Below, piece by piece: positions 10,872-20,203 of a stretch of DNA of 64,000 nucleotides. This DNA is from Flavobacterium sp. GTDB lineage: Bacteria; Bacteroidota; Bacteroidia; Flavobacteriales; Flavobacteriaceae. A program made the translations under genes and the position numbers. Location of the stretch: NCBI GenBank assembly GCA_025351785.1, contig JANXVF010000011.1, forward strand, positions 1 through 64,000, in the 5' to 3' direction. The notes under the pieces are model-generated. The model worked only from the letters and a program-made list of their open reading frames with translations, had not been told where the DNA came from and ran no database searches. Numbering within the stretch: the first letter of the stretch is position 1; every line of letters begins with the position of its first letter.

Positions 10872-11305
10872 TTTTCAGAAACTTTTGTTGTAATAATTTC
10901 TAATGCCGATTTCACGTCAATCATGCGCTCCATAGAAACAGTATCAATTTCTATCTTATAAAAATCTTCAATATCTAAAATAACATCTACTAAATTTGCA
11001 GAATTTATTTGTAGGTCTTTAATAAAATCTGTGCTTTCAGAAAGATTTTCAAAAGCTTCTTGATTGTTTATGTAGGGTTTTACAATTATCTTAACTTGTT
11101 CGATTATTTCTGATTTATTCATTACAGGTTTGATTTCAATTTGTGTAGTAAACGTATTTTTAATAAATTGCTTTTCATAGTGCCTATTGCGTCTTGTTTT
11201 TTTTTCATTGGCACGTTTAGCATTTCTTTTGTCATTGATAATTTCGTTCAATCGATTTAAATCTTCAATTTCCTTGATATCCTTTGGTGAATTACGCTTT
11301 GGCAT
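10868..11305 (-). CDS. Acyl carrier protein with a basic N-terminal extension
   Basis: C-terminal PP-binding domain 'INSANLVDVILDIEDFYKIEID'; MPKRN start lies 5 nt after the KS stop; alternative ACP-only start MNKSEIIEQ at 11122. Confidence 0.75.
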   Translation of the reverse strand: MPKRNSPKDIKEIEDLNRLNEIINDKRNAKRANEKKTRRNRHYEKQFIKNTFTTQIEIKPVMNKSEIIEQVKIIVKPYINNQEAFENLSESTDFIKDLQINSANLVDVILDIEDFYKIEIDTVSMERMIDVKSALEIITTKVSEK

Positions 11306-11309
11306 GATG

Positions 11310-12584
11310 CTAAGGTACAAATTTTTTAAAAATAACACATCCATTTACATCACCAAAACCAAAACTAGCTTTTGCAACAATGTTTATTTCGCGTTCAATT
11401 AATTTATTGGGAATTTTACTTTCGTCTACAATAGCTTTAATTTCTGATTTCAAATCTTCGATATTAATATTTGGGAAAATAAAATTTTGACTAATTTGTA
11501 ACACAGAAGCTACACTTTCTATACTTCCCGATGCTGATAAACAATGCCCAACCATCGATTTTAATGAATTTATGTATGGAAAACTCGTGCCTTGCAAACC
11601 CAAAGCTTCACTCCAGTTTATGATTTCTAAACTGTCTTTTGAAGTTGCCGTTAAATGTCCGTTTACTGCATCGATTTCAGAAGCTTTAATTCCGGCATTT
11701 TGCAATGCATCGCTTATACATTTTTGAACTGCAATAGGATTTGGAGCTGTCATTGTACCCAAACCACGTTGACCACCAGAATTTAAATTACCTCCTAAAA
11801 CTTCACAATAAATTTTTGCTTTTCTAGCCAAAGCAGTTTCTAAATCTTCAAGAACCAAAGCTCCACTTCCACTTCCGGGCACAAATCCTGATGCAGTTTC
11901 ACTCATAGGTCGCGAACCTTTTTCGGGTGATGTATTGTGTTTATAAGTACAAACTTTCATAGCGTCAAATCCTCCCCAGATGTATGGTCCAGAATCTGAT
12001 GTACTTCCGGCTAAAATTCGTTTTGCTTTTCCAAATTGTATTCTGTCAAAAGCCATCAAGATACTTTCTGCTCCTGTTGTACAAGCAGAAGAATTTGTTG
12101 AAACAATATTTCCTAAACCCAATTTTCCTCCAAGATAGGCACTTACACCACTATTCATGGTTTGAGCAACAGCTGTACTTCCTAGTTTTCTAGTCTCAAA
12201 AGCATCAATTTTATAAATGCTTTCTCTAAATTTATCGATACCAGATGTTCCTGATCCAAAAATGGTACCCGATTCCCAATCGGGATTTTCATTATTTTCA
12301 AGTTGCAATTCAGCATCTGTCCAAGCATCAATTCCTGCAATAACGCCATATAAAATGCCGGTAGAATTGAAATTTCGCAGTTCTAATTCAGTAAAATAAT
12401 TGCGCTTCAAATCTTCAGAAATTTCTGGTGTCCCCGATATTTGACATGAAAATTGCAAACGTTCCAATTCAAGATTATGTTTTATTCCTGAAATTCCGTT
12501 TTTAATGGCATTTGTAAACGCTTCAAGTCCAACACCATTTGGAGCAACTACACCTAAACCCGTTATTACGACTCTTTTTTTCAA
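11310..12584 (-). CDS. Beta-ketoacyl-ACP synthase (FabF/KAS II-like)
   Basis: NSSACTTGAES (Cys), NGHLTATSKD (His), KSMVGHCLSASG (His) catalytic regions; C-terminal GFGDVNGCVIFKK. Confidence 0.9.
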   Translation of the reverse strand: MKKRVVITGLGVVAPNGVGLEAFTNAIKNGISGIKHNLELERLQFSCQISGTPEISEDLKRNYFTELELRNFNSTGILYGVIAGIDAWTDAELQLENNENPDWESGTIFGSGTSGIDKFRESIYKIDAFETRKLGSTAVAQTMNSGVSAYLGGKLGLGNIVSTNSSACTTGAESILMAFDRIQFGKAKRILAGSTSDSGPYIWGGFDAMKVCTYKHNTSPEKGSRPMSETASGFVPGSGSGALVLEDLETALARKAKIYCEVLGGNLNSGGQRGLGTMTAPNPIAVQKCISDALQNAGIKASEIDAVNGHLTATSKDSLEIINWSEALGLQGTSFPYINSLKSMVGHCLSASGSIESVASVLQISQNFIFPNINIEDLKSEIKAIVDESKIPNKLIEREINIVAKASFGFGDVNGCVIFKKFVP

Positions 12585-12620
12585 AATTAATTATCCTTTT
12601 ATCAAATATTTTGAATATCC

Positions 12621-13040
12621 CTAAATTAGTATTCCAGAAATTGTTCCTCTACAGACTTCATCTTGGTTTGAATTTATCATTTTTACTTTGCATTTTAATT
12701 TTCCAAATCTGAAATATATTTTTTCAGAAATTACAATTACTTTCTCGGCTGGTAAAACTGGTTTTAAATAATCAATTTCAGATGATGTCAATGCAAATTT
12801 TACATCCAAATTAGAATCACCCATCAAATAAATTCCTAAACAAACCAGCCCTATTTGTGCCATGGTTTCGGTTAATATGACTCCAGGAGTTATCGGATTA
12901 TTTTTGAAATGACCTTTGTAAAAATCTAAATCTGAATCAAAAAAAAAGGAACCTGTGACTCCACTTTCAGATATTTGAAGAATTTCATCAACAAACAAAA
13001 AGGGCTTTGAATACGGAAGTTTATCGGTAATATCTTTCAT
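12621..13040 (-). CDS. 3-hydroxyacyl-ACP dehydratase (FabZ-like hotdog)
   Basis: LPYSKPFLFVDEI, GHFKNNPITPGVILTETMAQIG motifs. Confidence 0.9.
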   Translation of the reverse strand: MKDITDKLPYSKPFLFVDEILQISESGVTGSFFFDSDLDFYKGHFKNNPITPGVILTETMAQIGLVCLGIYLMGDSNLDVKFALTSSEIDYLKPVLPAEKVIVISEKIYFRFGKLKCKVKMINSNQDEVCRGTISGILI

Positions 13041-13064
13041 TTCAAATCAAATATATGCCTTTTA

Positions 13065-14117
13065 TTAAAACTCAATTAAAATCATTTGGGCTGTAAATCC
13101 TGGTCCAAAACTCAACATCAAACCCTTTTCGCCTGCATTTGTATTTTTGTCTAAAAACCGTTCTAAAACAAACAAAACCGTAGCACTAGACATATTTCCA
13201 TATTCTCTTAAAACCGCTTTTGTATCTTCAATATTTTGTCCTGAACTCAAAAATAATTCTTCAACAGTTTGTATAATTTTTTTGCCACCGGGATGAAAAA
13301 TTAAATGATTTATATCTTTAATGTCTAAATTATTTCGTTTTAAAAAAGGGTGAATAAATTTTGGAAAATGAGAGGCAATGGTTTCGGGAACTTCTATATC
13401 TAAAACCATTTTTAAACCTGAATTTGTCATTTCAAAACCCATCATGTGTTCGTTATCATAAAAATGATACATCGACTGATCTAAAATTTTTGGTCCGTTT
13501 TCATTTTCATACGATGACAATAATACACAAGCTGCACCATCGCCAAAAATTGCGGCGCTTACAATATTTGCCATCGAAAAATCGTCTAGTTGAAATGTTG
13601 CTGTAGGACTTTCGACTGCAATAACTGCTACTTTTTTATTTGGATTTGATTCAAGAAAATTTTTTGCATAAATCATCCCCGATATTCCTGCCACACATCC
13701 CATCTCGGTAATTGGCAATCGAACAATGTCTTGGCGTAAGCCCAATTTATTAATCAGATAAGCATCTAGCGACGGAATCATGATGCCTGTGCAACTTACT
13801 GTGATTATATAATCTAAATCGGTTGGTTTCCAATTGGCTTTTTCAAGCGCTTTAACTAATACTTTTTCGCCAAGTTTAATAACTTCACGTTTGTAAATAG
13901 CATTTCTTTCTTCAAATGATGTTTTGGTAAAAACTTCTGTTGGTTCCATAATTGAATATCGCTTATCAACATTGGCACCTTCAAATATCTTTTTTACTTT
14001 TTTAACAAAACGTTCCTCTTGACTACTTAGCCAAACATCAAGAAAAGGTAAAATCTCGGCTGTTTCTCTATAATATTCGGGTAGTTGTTTTGAGACTGCT
14101 ACTATTTTTACATTCAT
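13065..14117 (-). CDS. Type III polyketide synthase (chalcone/stilbene synthase family)
   Basis: Cys in TEMGCVAGISG, His in FHPGGKKII, Asn in EYGNMSSATVLFVLER; C-terminal LSFGPGFTAQMILIEF; start refined to MNVKIVAV. Confidence 0.92.
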   Translation of the reverse strand: MNVKIVAVSKQLPEYYRETAEILPFLDVWLSSQEERFVKKVKKIFEGANVDKRYSIMEPTEVFTKTSFEERNAIYKREVIKLGEKVLVKALEKANWKPTDLDYIITVSCTGIMIPSLDAYLINKLGLRQDIVRLPITEMGCVAGISGMIYAKNFLESNPNKKVAVIAVESPTATFQLDDFSMANIVSAAIFGDGAACVLLSSYENENGPKILDQSMYHFYDNEHMMGFEMTNSGLKMVLDIEVPETIASHFPKFIHPFLKRNNLDIKDINHLIFHPGGKKIIQTVEELFLSSGQNIEDTKAVLREYGNMSSATVLFVLERFLDKNTNAGEKGLMLSFGPGFTAQMILIEF

Positions 14118-14189
14118 TTTTTTGCTGTTATTCAAACTTTTTAAATCGAGTTATTATATTATATTTTGAAATTTTTATCTTGTAACATA

Positions 14190-14903
14190 TCAATCATTAA
14201 AAATTATCCATTGGTAACGAAAAGCCCATTTCCAACTTAAACTGTATCTTTTTAATTTCAATTGATTTGAAAAATTTACTAAATCGGTCTTTTTAAAACC
14301 TCGCAAAATAGAAATTAAACCGTCTTCCCGAGACATTGTGTTTAAATTAAAAAGGAAACAAACTAATTGGAATAAGCGATAGGAAAGTTTGCTTCGATGT
14401 AAATCATTTATAACCACACCATTTTTTGCATTTGCCTGAAATAAAGATACTAAATTTGCAATTTCGTCATTATTAAAATGATGCAATGTTAAAGTGCACA
14501 ACACAATATTATACTTCATGGTACAGAAATCTTTTTCAAAAATATCTTCAACTTTATAGCTTATATTTAAAAAATCTGTCGACAATTGCTTAGCATGATT
14601 TATCGTAAAAGCGTTTGCATCAATCCCTATTAATTTGAAATTATAATTATTTTCAAGTCCATATTTGGCAATTACGCGCAACATATCGCCATTGCCACAA
14701 CCTACATCAACTATTGTAATTTCGTTTTGCTTATTTACAGTAGCTAATAATTTTTTAACGCCTTGTAAAGTTAGTTTGTTTCCGCCTAGAAGTTGGTTGA
14801 TTTTTGCAATTTTATCAAGTGCTTCTTTCAACTCTTTCCCTTCTAGTTGAAAGTCATCCATTATTTCGTGTTGGTCGGTTCTGCAATTTAAATTTAGTGG
14901 CAT
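14190..14903 (-). CDS. Class I SAM-dependent methyltransferase
   Basis: IVDVGCGNGDMLRVIAKYG SAM-binding motif; NIVLCTLTLHHF; ATG directly abuts the upstream stop. Confidence 0.88.
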   Translation of the reverse strand: MPLNLNCRTDQHEIMDDFQLEGKELKEALDKIAKINQLLGGNKLTLQGVKKLLATVNKQNEITIVDVGCGNGDMLRVIAKYGLENNYNFKLIGIDANAFTINHAKQLSTDFLNISYKVEDIFEKDFCTMKYNIVLCTLTLHHFNNDEIANLVSLFQANAKNGVVINDLHRSKLSYRLFQLVCFLFNLNTMSREDGLISILRGFKKTDLVNFSNQLKLKRYSLSWKWAFRYQWIIFND

Positions 14904-16016
14904 TTATATAGACTTTCCGTGTGTATTTTTTATAATTTTTGTCATCAAAAAAGGAAAAACTACCAAAATTTTCATCAGTTGATTGGCTAAAAATTCTTTT
15001 TGCAATAGCCTTCCTAAGAATCTTCCTATTTTTAATCTGCTTTTAAAATTATGATTCCATTTTTGCTGATACATAATTTCCATTTTTTTTCTCGAAATTG
15101 AATTTGAAAGAAAATCAATAACAACCTCCGATGCTAATTTTGCACTGTGAATAGCCATTGCCATTCCGTTGCCGCACAAAGGATGAATTAGTCCTGCAGT
15201 ATCGCCAATCATCAAAATATGATTCTCGATACATAGTTTTTTATCAAACGAGATTTGGCTTATAGTTAATGGTTTTTCAAATTTGAGAACAGCATTTTTA
15301 AATATTTTTTTTAAGTTTGGATTTTCGCAAACTACTTTATCTTGGTATTCTTCTATATTTTTATACTTTTTGAAAGTTTCATAATTTGACAGATAACAAA
15401 TATTTACCAAGTTGTTTTCAACTTTCGAAACGCCACAATATCCTCCTTTAAAATGATGTAAACCAACTAAATCGTCTGGAAAATCAAGCTCGTAATGGGC
15501 TTTTACACCCAACCAATTTGCTGGTTTAGTTATAAATATACGTTTAAATTTAATATCTAGATTGGAACGTTTTCCGAATGCTCCTAACACAATTTTTGAT
15601 TGATAAGAATTTTCGTTTGTGATAACATTAAATATATCGTTTGAAAAATTTATATCTAAAACCGATTCTTTATGGATAGTGCAATTTAATTTTAATGCAG
15701 TTTTGTATAAATAATAATCCAATTCGTAGCGACTAATACCGAAACCACCCAATGGCAATTTTGAGACTATAGTTTTGCCCGAAACTAATGAAAAGGAAAG
15801 CGTATTAATTTTTTTGGGATGTAGAGAATCTAAATCTAAATGCAACGATTTTATATACAAAAGTACCTCATTTGAAATATATTCTCCACAAACTTTGTGT
15901 TTTGGATATTCATTTTTCTCGATTATTACAACCTCAAAATTGTGATTACGCAAATGTATAGCTGCTATCAATCCTGATAAACCTCCACCTACAATAATTA
16001 TTTGTTTAGTCACCAT
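14904..16016 (-). CDS. FAD-dependent oxidoreductase (geranylgeranyl reductase / UbiH-like monooxygenase family)
   Basis: IIIVGGGLSGLIAAIHLRNH dinucleotide fold; MIGDTAGLIHPLCGNGMAMAIHSAKLA; start refined to MVTKQIIIVGGG because the ORF 5' extension runs into a terminator hairpin. Confidence 0.88.
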   Translation of the reverse strand: MVTKQIIIVGGGLSGLIAAIHLRNHNFEVVIIEKNEYPKHKVCGEYISNEVLLYIKSLHLDLDSLHPKKINTLSFSLVSGKTIVSKLPLGGFGISRYELDYYLYKTALKLNCTIHKESVLDINFSNDIFNVITNENSYQSKIVLGAFGKRSNLDIKFKRIFITKPANWLGVKAHYELDFPDDLVGLHHFKGGYCGVSKVENNLVNICYLSNYETFKKYKNIEEYQDKVVCENPNLKKIFKNAVLKFEKPLTISQISFDKKLCIENHILMIGDTAGLIHPLCGNGMAMAIHSAKLASEVVIDFLSNSISRKKMEIMYQQKWNHNFKSRLKIGRFLGRLLQKEFLANQLMKILVVFPFLMTKIIKNTHGKSI

Positions 16017-16096
16017 AATCGGTGTAAAAATAAGAAATTGAACTGTGTGCAAGTTATATATTGTATTATAAATTTTATAAAATATCAATCTATAAA

Positions 16097-16125
16097 CAAA
16101 AAAAAGCCTCATTGAAATGAAGCTT
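16097..16125 (-). terminator. Intrinsic terminator downstream of the phosphate transporter gene
   Basis: Minus strand AAGCTTCATT-TC-AATGAGGCTT followed by a T-run. Confidence 0.7.
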
Positions 16126-16146
16126 GTAGTTTTGAAAATAAAATAT

Positions 16147-17508
16147 TTATAAAAATAATTTTAATGTATAATAAATAATTCCTGCTAAAACTGCCGAAAC
16201 GGGTATAGTTAAAACCCAAGCCCAAAGTAAATTTATAGTAACTCCCCATCTAACTGCCGAAACTCGTTTGGTCACTCCAACTCCTATTATAGATCCTGTA
16301 ATAGTGTGTGTGGTAGATACTGGAATTTTAAAATGCTCTGTAAAAAACAAAGTTAAGGCGCCTGCGGTTTCTGCTACAACACCTTCAAATGCGGTTACTT
16401 TTGTAATTTTAGAACCCATCGTTTTTACAATTTTCCAACCGCCACTCAACGTTCCTGCTGCTATCGCAGAATAACAAGCCAATGGAATCCAACCAGGCAT
16501 TTGCCCCGAAACTTCGTTCCCAAGGGCATCTTTTGAAGGTAATTTGACATTCAAATCAAACCATTCAAATGACAAATTTGCATGTGGATTTGAGTGTATA
16601 TAGACAGCTACTGCTGCTGCAATTATTCCCATAACCTTTTGAGAATCATTTCCACCATGACCTAAACTAAAAGATGCGGAAGACAATAATTGCATTTTTC
16701 GCAATATTTTTTCAGACTTTGCTGTCGAAAGATTACTAAAAATCAAATTAAATGCTGCAATACTTGTTATAATTAGTCCAACTAATAACCATTTAATATT
16801 TGATGGTTCAGAAATTATACTTAAAAAATGTGATTCGAACCTTGGTTTTTTTATATTTTGAAATTCAACCATTTCTGTTTTTAAAAACCAAAAAACTAAT
16901 AGTAGTAAACAAACTGTAAATATTTTTGGGAAAATACTTTTTTTTGAAGAATATAATAACCACAGTGAAATAAAATAGGAAATAAACATTCCTAACAAGG
17001 GTGCTAAAACGATGAAGGCTATGATAACAATAACACCAGAAGGCATTCCACCATCTTTTCCAGACGAATACCAATTTACAATATTGTACCAGTGCTTTGT
17101 AACTTGCTTTCCAGCTTCGTCTAAAACAAAATAATCAGAAAATCCGTGAACTGAAATAGAATGTGCAATTGCTGCACCAGCAAAACCTCCAATCAAGGTA
17201 TGTGATGATGAGGAAGGAATTCCTAAAACCCATGTAAACAAATTCCAAATAATTGCTGCTATAACTCCTGAAAGTATTACAACTAAATCTATTTGCATGG
17301 TATCGGCAGTTTTAGCAACTGTATCAGCCACTCCAAATCCAAAAACCCAATAGGCAAGAAAATTAAAAAATGCTGCCCAAACTACTGCTTGAAACGGAGA
17401 TAGCACTTTAGTTGCAACAATTGTTGCTATAGAATTTGCTGCATCATGAAATCCATTTATATAATCAAAAATTAATGCAAGAACTATTATAACAATAAGT
17501 AATGTCAT
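16147..17508 (-). CDS. pit: Inorganic phosphate transporter, PiT family
   Basis: FDYINGFHDAANSIATIVATKVLSP and GHGGNDSQKVMGI; multiple TM segments. Confidence 0.92.
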   Translation of the reverse strand: MTLLIVIIVLALIFDYINGFHDAANSIATIVATKVLSPFQAVVWAAFFNFLAYWVFGFGVADTVAKTADTMQIDLVVILSGVIAAIIWNLFTWVLGIPSSSSHTLIGGFAGAAIAHSISVHGFSDYFVLDEAGKQVTKHWYNIVNWYSSGKDGGMPSGVIVIIAFIVLAPLLGMFISYFISLWLLYSSKKSIFPKIFTVCLLLLVFWFLKTEMVEFQNIKKPRFESHFLSIISEPSNIKWLLVGLIITSIAAFNLIFSNLSTAKSEKILRKMQLLSSASFSLGHGGNDSQKVMGIIAAAVAVYIHSNPHANLSFEWFDLNVKLPSKDALGNEVSGQMPGWIPLACYSAIAAGTLSGGWKIVKTMGSKITKVTAFEGVVAETAGALTLFFTEHFKIPVSTTHTITGSIIGVGVTKRVSAVRWGVTINLLWAWVLTIPVSAVLAGIIYYTLKLFL

Positions 17509-17529
17509 AAATAATATTTAAGGTTTAAT

Positions 17530-18174
17530 TTATGAGTGCTTAACTGAGATTTGCTCCAAAACGTTTGCAACACTTTTACATTTATCAGACGCCATTTCTA
17601 AAGCTGAAAGTACTTCTTTATATTTAATAACATTTTTTGCATCTGTTTCATTTTCAAATATATCAGCCACAGCTTTGTCAAAAACACTGTCGGCTTTACT
17701 TTCGAGTTTATTAATTTTTTTGCAAATGTCATTAATGCTTTTATGATTTGTCAAATCTTTCAATTCTTTTATGGCAATACCAATTAACTGACAAGCTTCT
17801 AGGTTTATCTCTGTTAATTTTCTGATTGATTTTGTGATTTTTTCAACTTGATATAATCGCATTCTGCTTGCAGCACCATGTATATTATCTGCAACATTAT
17901 CAATTGCTTTAATTAACGAATGGATGTCTTCTCTATCAAATGGTGTAATAAAATTTCTACTTAATTCTAAATGGGTTTTATGTGTAATTTCTTCAATTAT
18001 TGCCTCTAATTCCTCAATTTTCAAAAAATAATCTTCTCGCTGTTCTTTTGGTACATTTACAGCGTCATGAAGTGTTTGAGCTAGTACTATTAAATTTGAC
18101 GCAGCTTGTTCAAAAAGAGGAAAAAACTTTTTGTCCTTAGGAACTAGAAATTGAAAAACACTATTTAATGTCAT
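17530..18174 (-). CDS. DUF47 / PhoU-like phosphate transport regulator
   Basis: FFPLFEQAASNL, FITPFDREDIHSLIKAIDNVADNI; paired with pit. Confidence 0.9.
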   Translation of the reverse strand: MTLNSVFQFLVPKDKKFFPLFEQAASNLIVLAQTLHDAVNVPKEQREDYFLKIEELEAIIEEITHKTHLELSRNFITPFDREDIHSLIKAIDNVADNIHGAASRMRLYQVEKITKSIRKLTEINLEACQLIGIAIKELKDLTNHKSINDICKKINKLESKADSVFDKAVADIFENETDAKNVIKYKEVLSALEMASDKCKSVANVLEQISVKHS

Positions 18175-18196
18175 TTTTTTGTAATTTATAATGAAG

Positions 18197-18229
18197 CAAA
18201 TGTAATTTTCTAATGTTAAGTAAACATTA
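18197..18229 (-). promoter_or_regulatory. Putative promoter of the DUF47-pit operon with overlapping inverted repeat
   Basis: Minus-strand TACATTTG (-7, 18197-18204), 22 nt before ATG; perfect IR TAATGTT-AAGTA-AACATTA at 18211-18229. Confidence 0.5.
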
Positions 18230-18408
18230 AGTTACTAGAAAATAAAAAAAATGTAATCGAAATCTGTAAAATAAATAAATTAATTAATTGAAGATACTAA
18301 AATTGATTTATAGCTGTAAAATTAGTTAAAACATAATTTAAAAATCAACAAAAATACAAAACTCTTTTTTTGAAAACGTTTTCGTAAATTAGCCAAAAAA
18401 TAATTTTT

Positions 18409-20037
18409 ATGGATATCAACTTCAATAAAAACGAAGATTACAATAAACTTTTACTATCAGATTTAAAACTTCGCTTTGCAAAAGTTAAATTAGGCGGAGG
18501 AGAGAAACGAATAGAAAAATTGCATGCCGAAGGCAAAATGACTGCGCGAGAAAGAATAGATTATCTATTAGACGAAAATACTAAAGCTATCGAAATTGGT
18601 GCATTTGTAGGAGATCAAATGTATGTAGAACACGGTGGTTGCCCTAGCGGTGGAGTTGTTGTAAAAATAGGTTATATCTCGGGTAGACAGTGTATAGTTG
18701 TAGCAAATGATGCCACTGTAAAAGCAGGTGCATGGTTTCCTATAACTGGAAAAAAAAACTTAAGAGCCCAAGAAATTGCAATGGAAAATAAGCTACCTAT
18801 TATATATTTAGTTGATTCTGCTGGTGTTTATTTGCCTTTGCAGGACGAAATTTTTCCAGATAAAGAACATTTTGGTCGCATTTTTAGAAACAATGCTATT
18901 ATGAGTAGTATGGGAATTACACAAATTGCAGCAGTTATGGGAAGTTGTGTTGCTGGTGGTGCTTACTTGCCAATAATGAGTGATGAAGCTATGATTGTGG
19001 ATAAAACCGGAAGCATTTTTTTAGCAGGAAGTTATTTAGTAAAAGCAGCAATTGGTGAAACTATTGATAACGAAACACTAGGTGGGGCAACAACACATTG
19101 CGAAATATCTGGCGTTACCGATTATAAAGCCAAAGACGATAAAGACGCTTTGAAAAGAATTAAGAGTATCGTAGGCAAAATTGGTGACTACGACAAAGCA
19201 GGTTTTAATAGAATAAAATCAGTAAAACCAGCATTAGAAGAGAAAGATATTTATGGAATTTTACCTAAATCGAGAGCTGAGCAATATGACATGATGGAAA
19301 TTGTGAAACGATTAGTAGATAACTCTGAACTAGATGAATATAAACCCGATTATGGAAAAACTTTAATAACTACTTATGCTCGAATTGATGGTTGGGCTGT
19401 AGGAATTGTAGCAAATCAACGAAAGGTTGTCAAAAATGGAAGAGGTGAAATGCAGTTTGGTGGTGCTATTTACTCTGATTCTGCTGACAAAGCAACCCGA
19501 TTTATTGCAAATTGTAATCAAAAGAAAATTCCGTTGGTATTTATTCAAGATGTTACGGGTTTTATGGTTGGGTCAAAATCAGAACATGGTGGCATAATTA
19601 AAGATGGCGCAAAAATGGTTAATGCAGTATCTAACTCGGTAGTTCCAAAATTTACAGTAATAATAGGAAATTCCTATGGCGCTGGAAATTATGCCATGTG
19701 TGGTAAAGCCTATGACCCAAGATTAATTTTTGCTTGGCCAAGTGCTGAACTAGCAGTTATGGGTGGAACTCAGGCAGCAAAAGTTTTAGCCCAAATTGAA
19801 GCTTCATCATTAAAAGCAAAAGGCGAAGTTATTGACGAGGTAAAAGAACAAGAATTATTTGATAAAATAAAAGCTCGTTACGATGCACAAGTGTCGCCAT
19901 ATTATGCCGCTGCTCGACTTTGGACCGATGCAATTATTGATCCGCTGGAAACTAGAACTTGGATTTCGATGGGAATTGAAGGCGCAAACAACGCTCCTAT
20001 TGAAAAAAAATTCAATCTTGGAGTAATTCAAGTTTAA
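18409..20037 (+). CDS. Acyl-CoA carboxylase beta subunit (carboxyltransferase; propionyl-/methylcrotonyl-CoA carboxylase type)
   Basis: LVDSAGVYLPLQDEIFPD, AVMGSCVAGGAYLPIMSDE, GNSYGAGNYAMCGKAYDPRLIFAWPSAELAVMGG. Confidence 0.93.
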   Translation: MDINFNKNEDYNKLLLSDLKLRFAKVKLGGGEKRIEKLHAEGKMTARERIDYLLDENTKAIEIGAFVGDQMYVEHGGCPSGGVVVKIGYISGRQCIVVANDATVKAGAWFPITGKKNLRAQEIAMENKLPIIYLVDSAGVYLPLQDEIFPDKEHFGRIFRNNAIMSSMGITQIAAVMGSCVAGGAYLPIMSDEAMIVDKTGSIFLAGSYLVKAAIGETIDNETLGGATTHCEISGVTDYKAKDDKDALKRIKSIVGKIGDYDKAGFNRIKSVKPALEEKDIYGILPKSRAEQYDMMEIVKRLVDNSELDEYKPDYGKTLITTYARIDGWAVGIVANQRKVVKNGRGEMQFGGAIYSDSADKATRFIANCNQKKIPLVFIQDVTGFMVGSKSEHGGIIKDGAKMVNAVSNSVVPKFTVIIGNSYGAGNYAMCGKAYDPRLIFAWPSAELAVMGGTQAAKVLAQIEASSLKAKGEVIDEVKEQELFDKIKARYDAQVSPYYAAARLWTDAIIDPLETRTWISMGIEGANNAPIEKKFNLGVIQV

Positions 20038-20203
20038 AATAGTATTTGATATTAAAATTTAATATTTTATGCTTATTCAAATTTAATTCAAATTTTAATA
20101 CTGATAGTTTATTAATTTTGCGATATCGATAGTTTGAAATAGTATTTTCATTTTAATTAAAAATTTCCAACATTTTAGTATTAATTTATAAGCTACACTC
20201 AAC

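Noticed and set aside
10374-16016. Interpretation as a flexirubin (dar) or aryl polyene cluster
   Set aside because: Lacks the aromatic ammonia-lyase, multiple KS/CLF genes, ketoreductase and acyltransferases expected; the type III PKS points elsewhere.
16017-16112. N-terminal 32 residues of ORF 14904..16112 (MRLFFVYRLIFYKI...)
   Set aside because: Overlaps the pit terminator hairpin; the FAD-binding fold begins right after MVTKQ at 16016.
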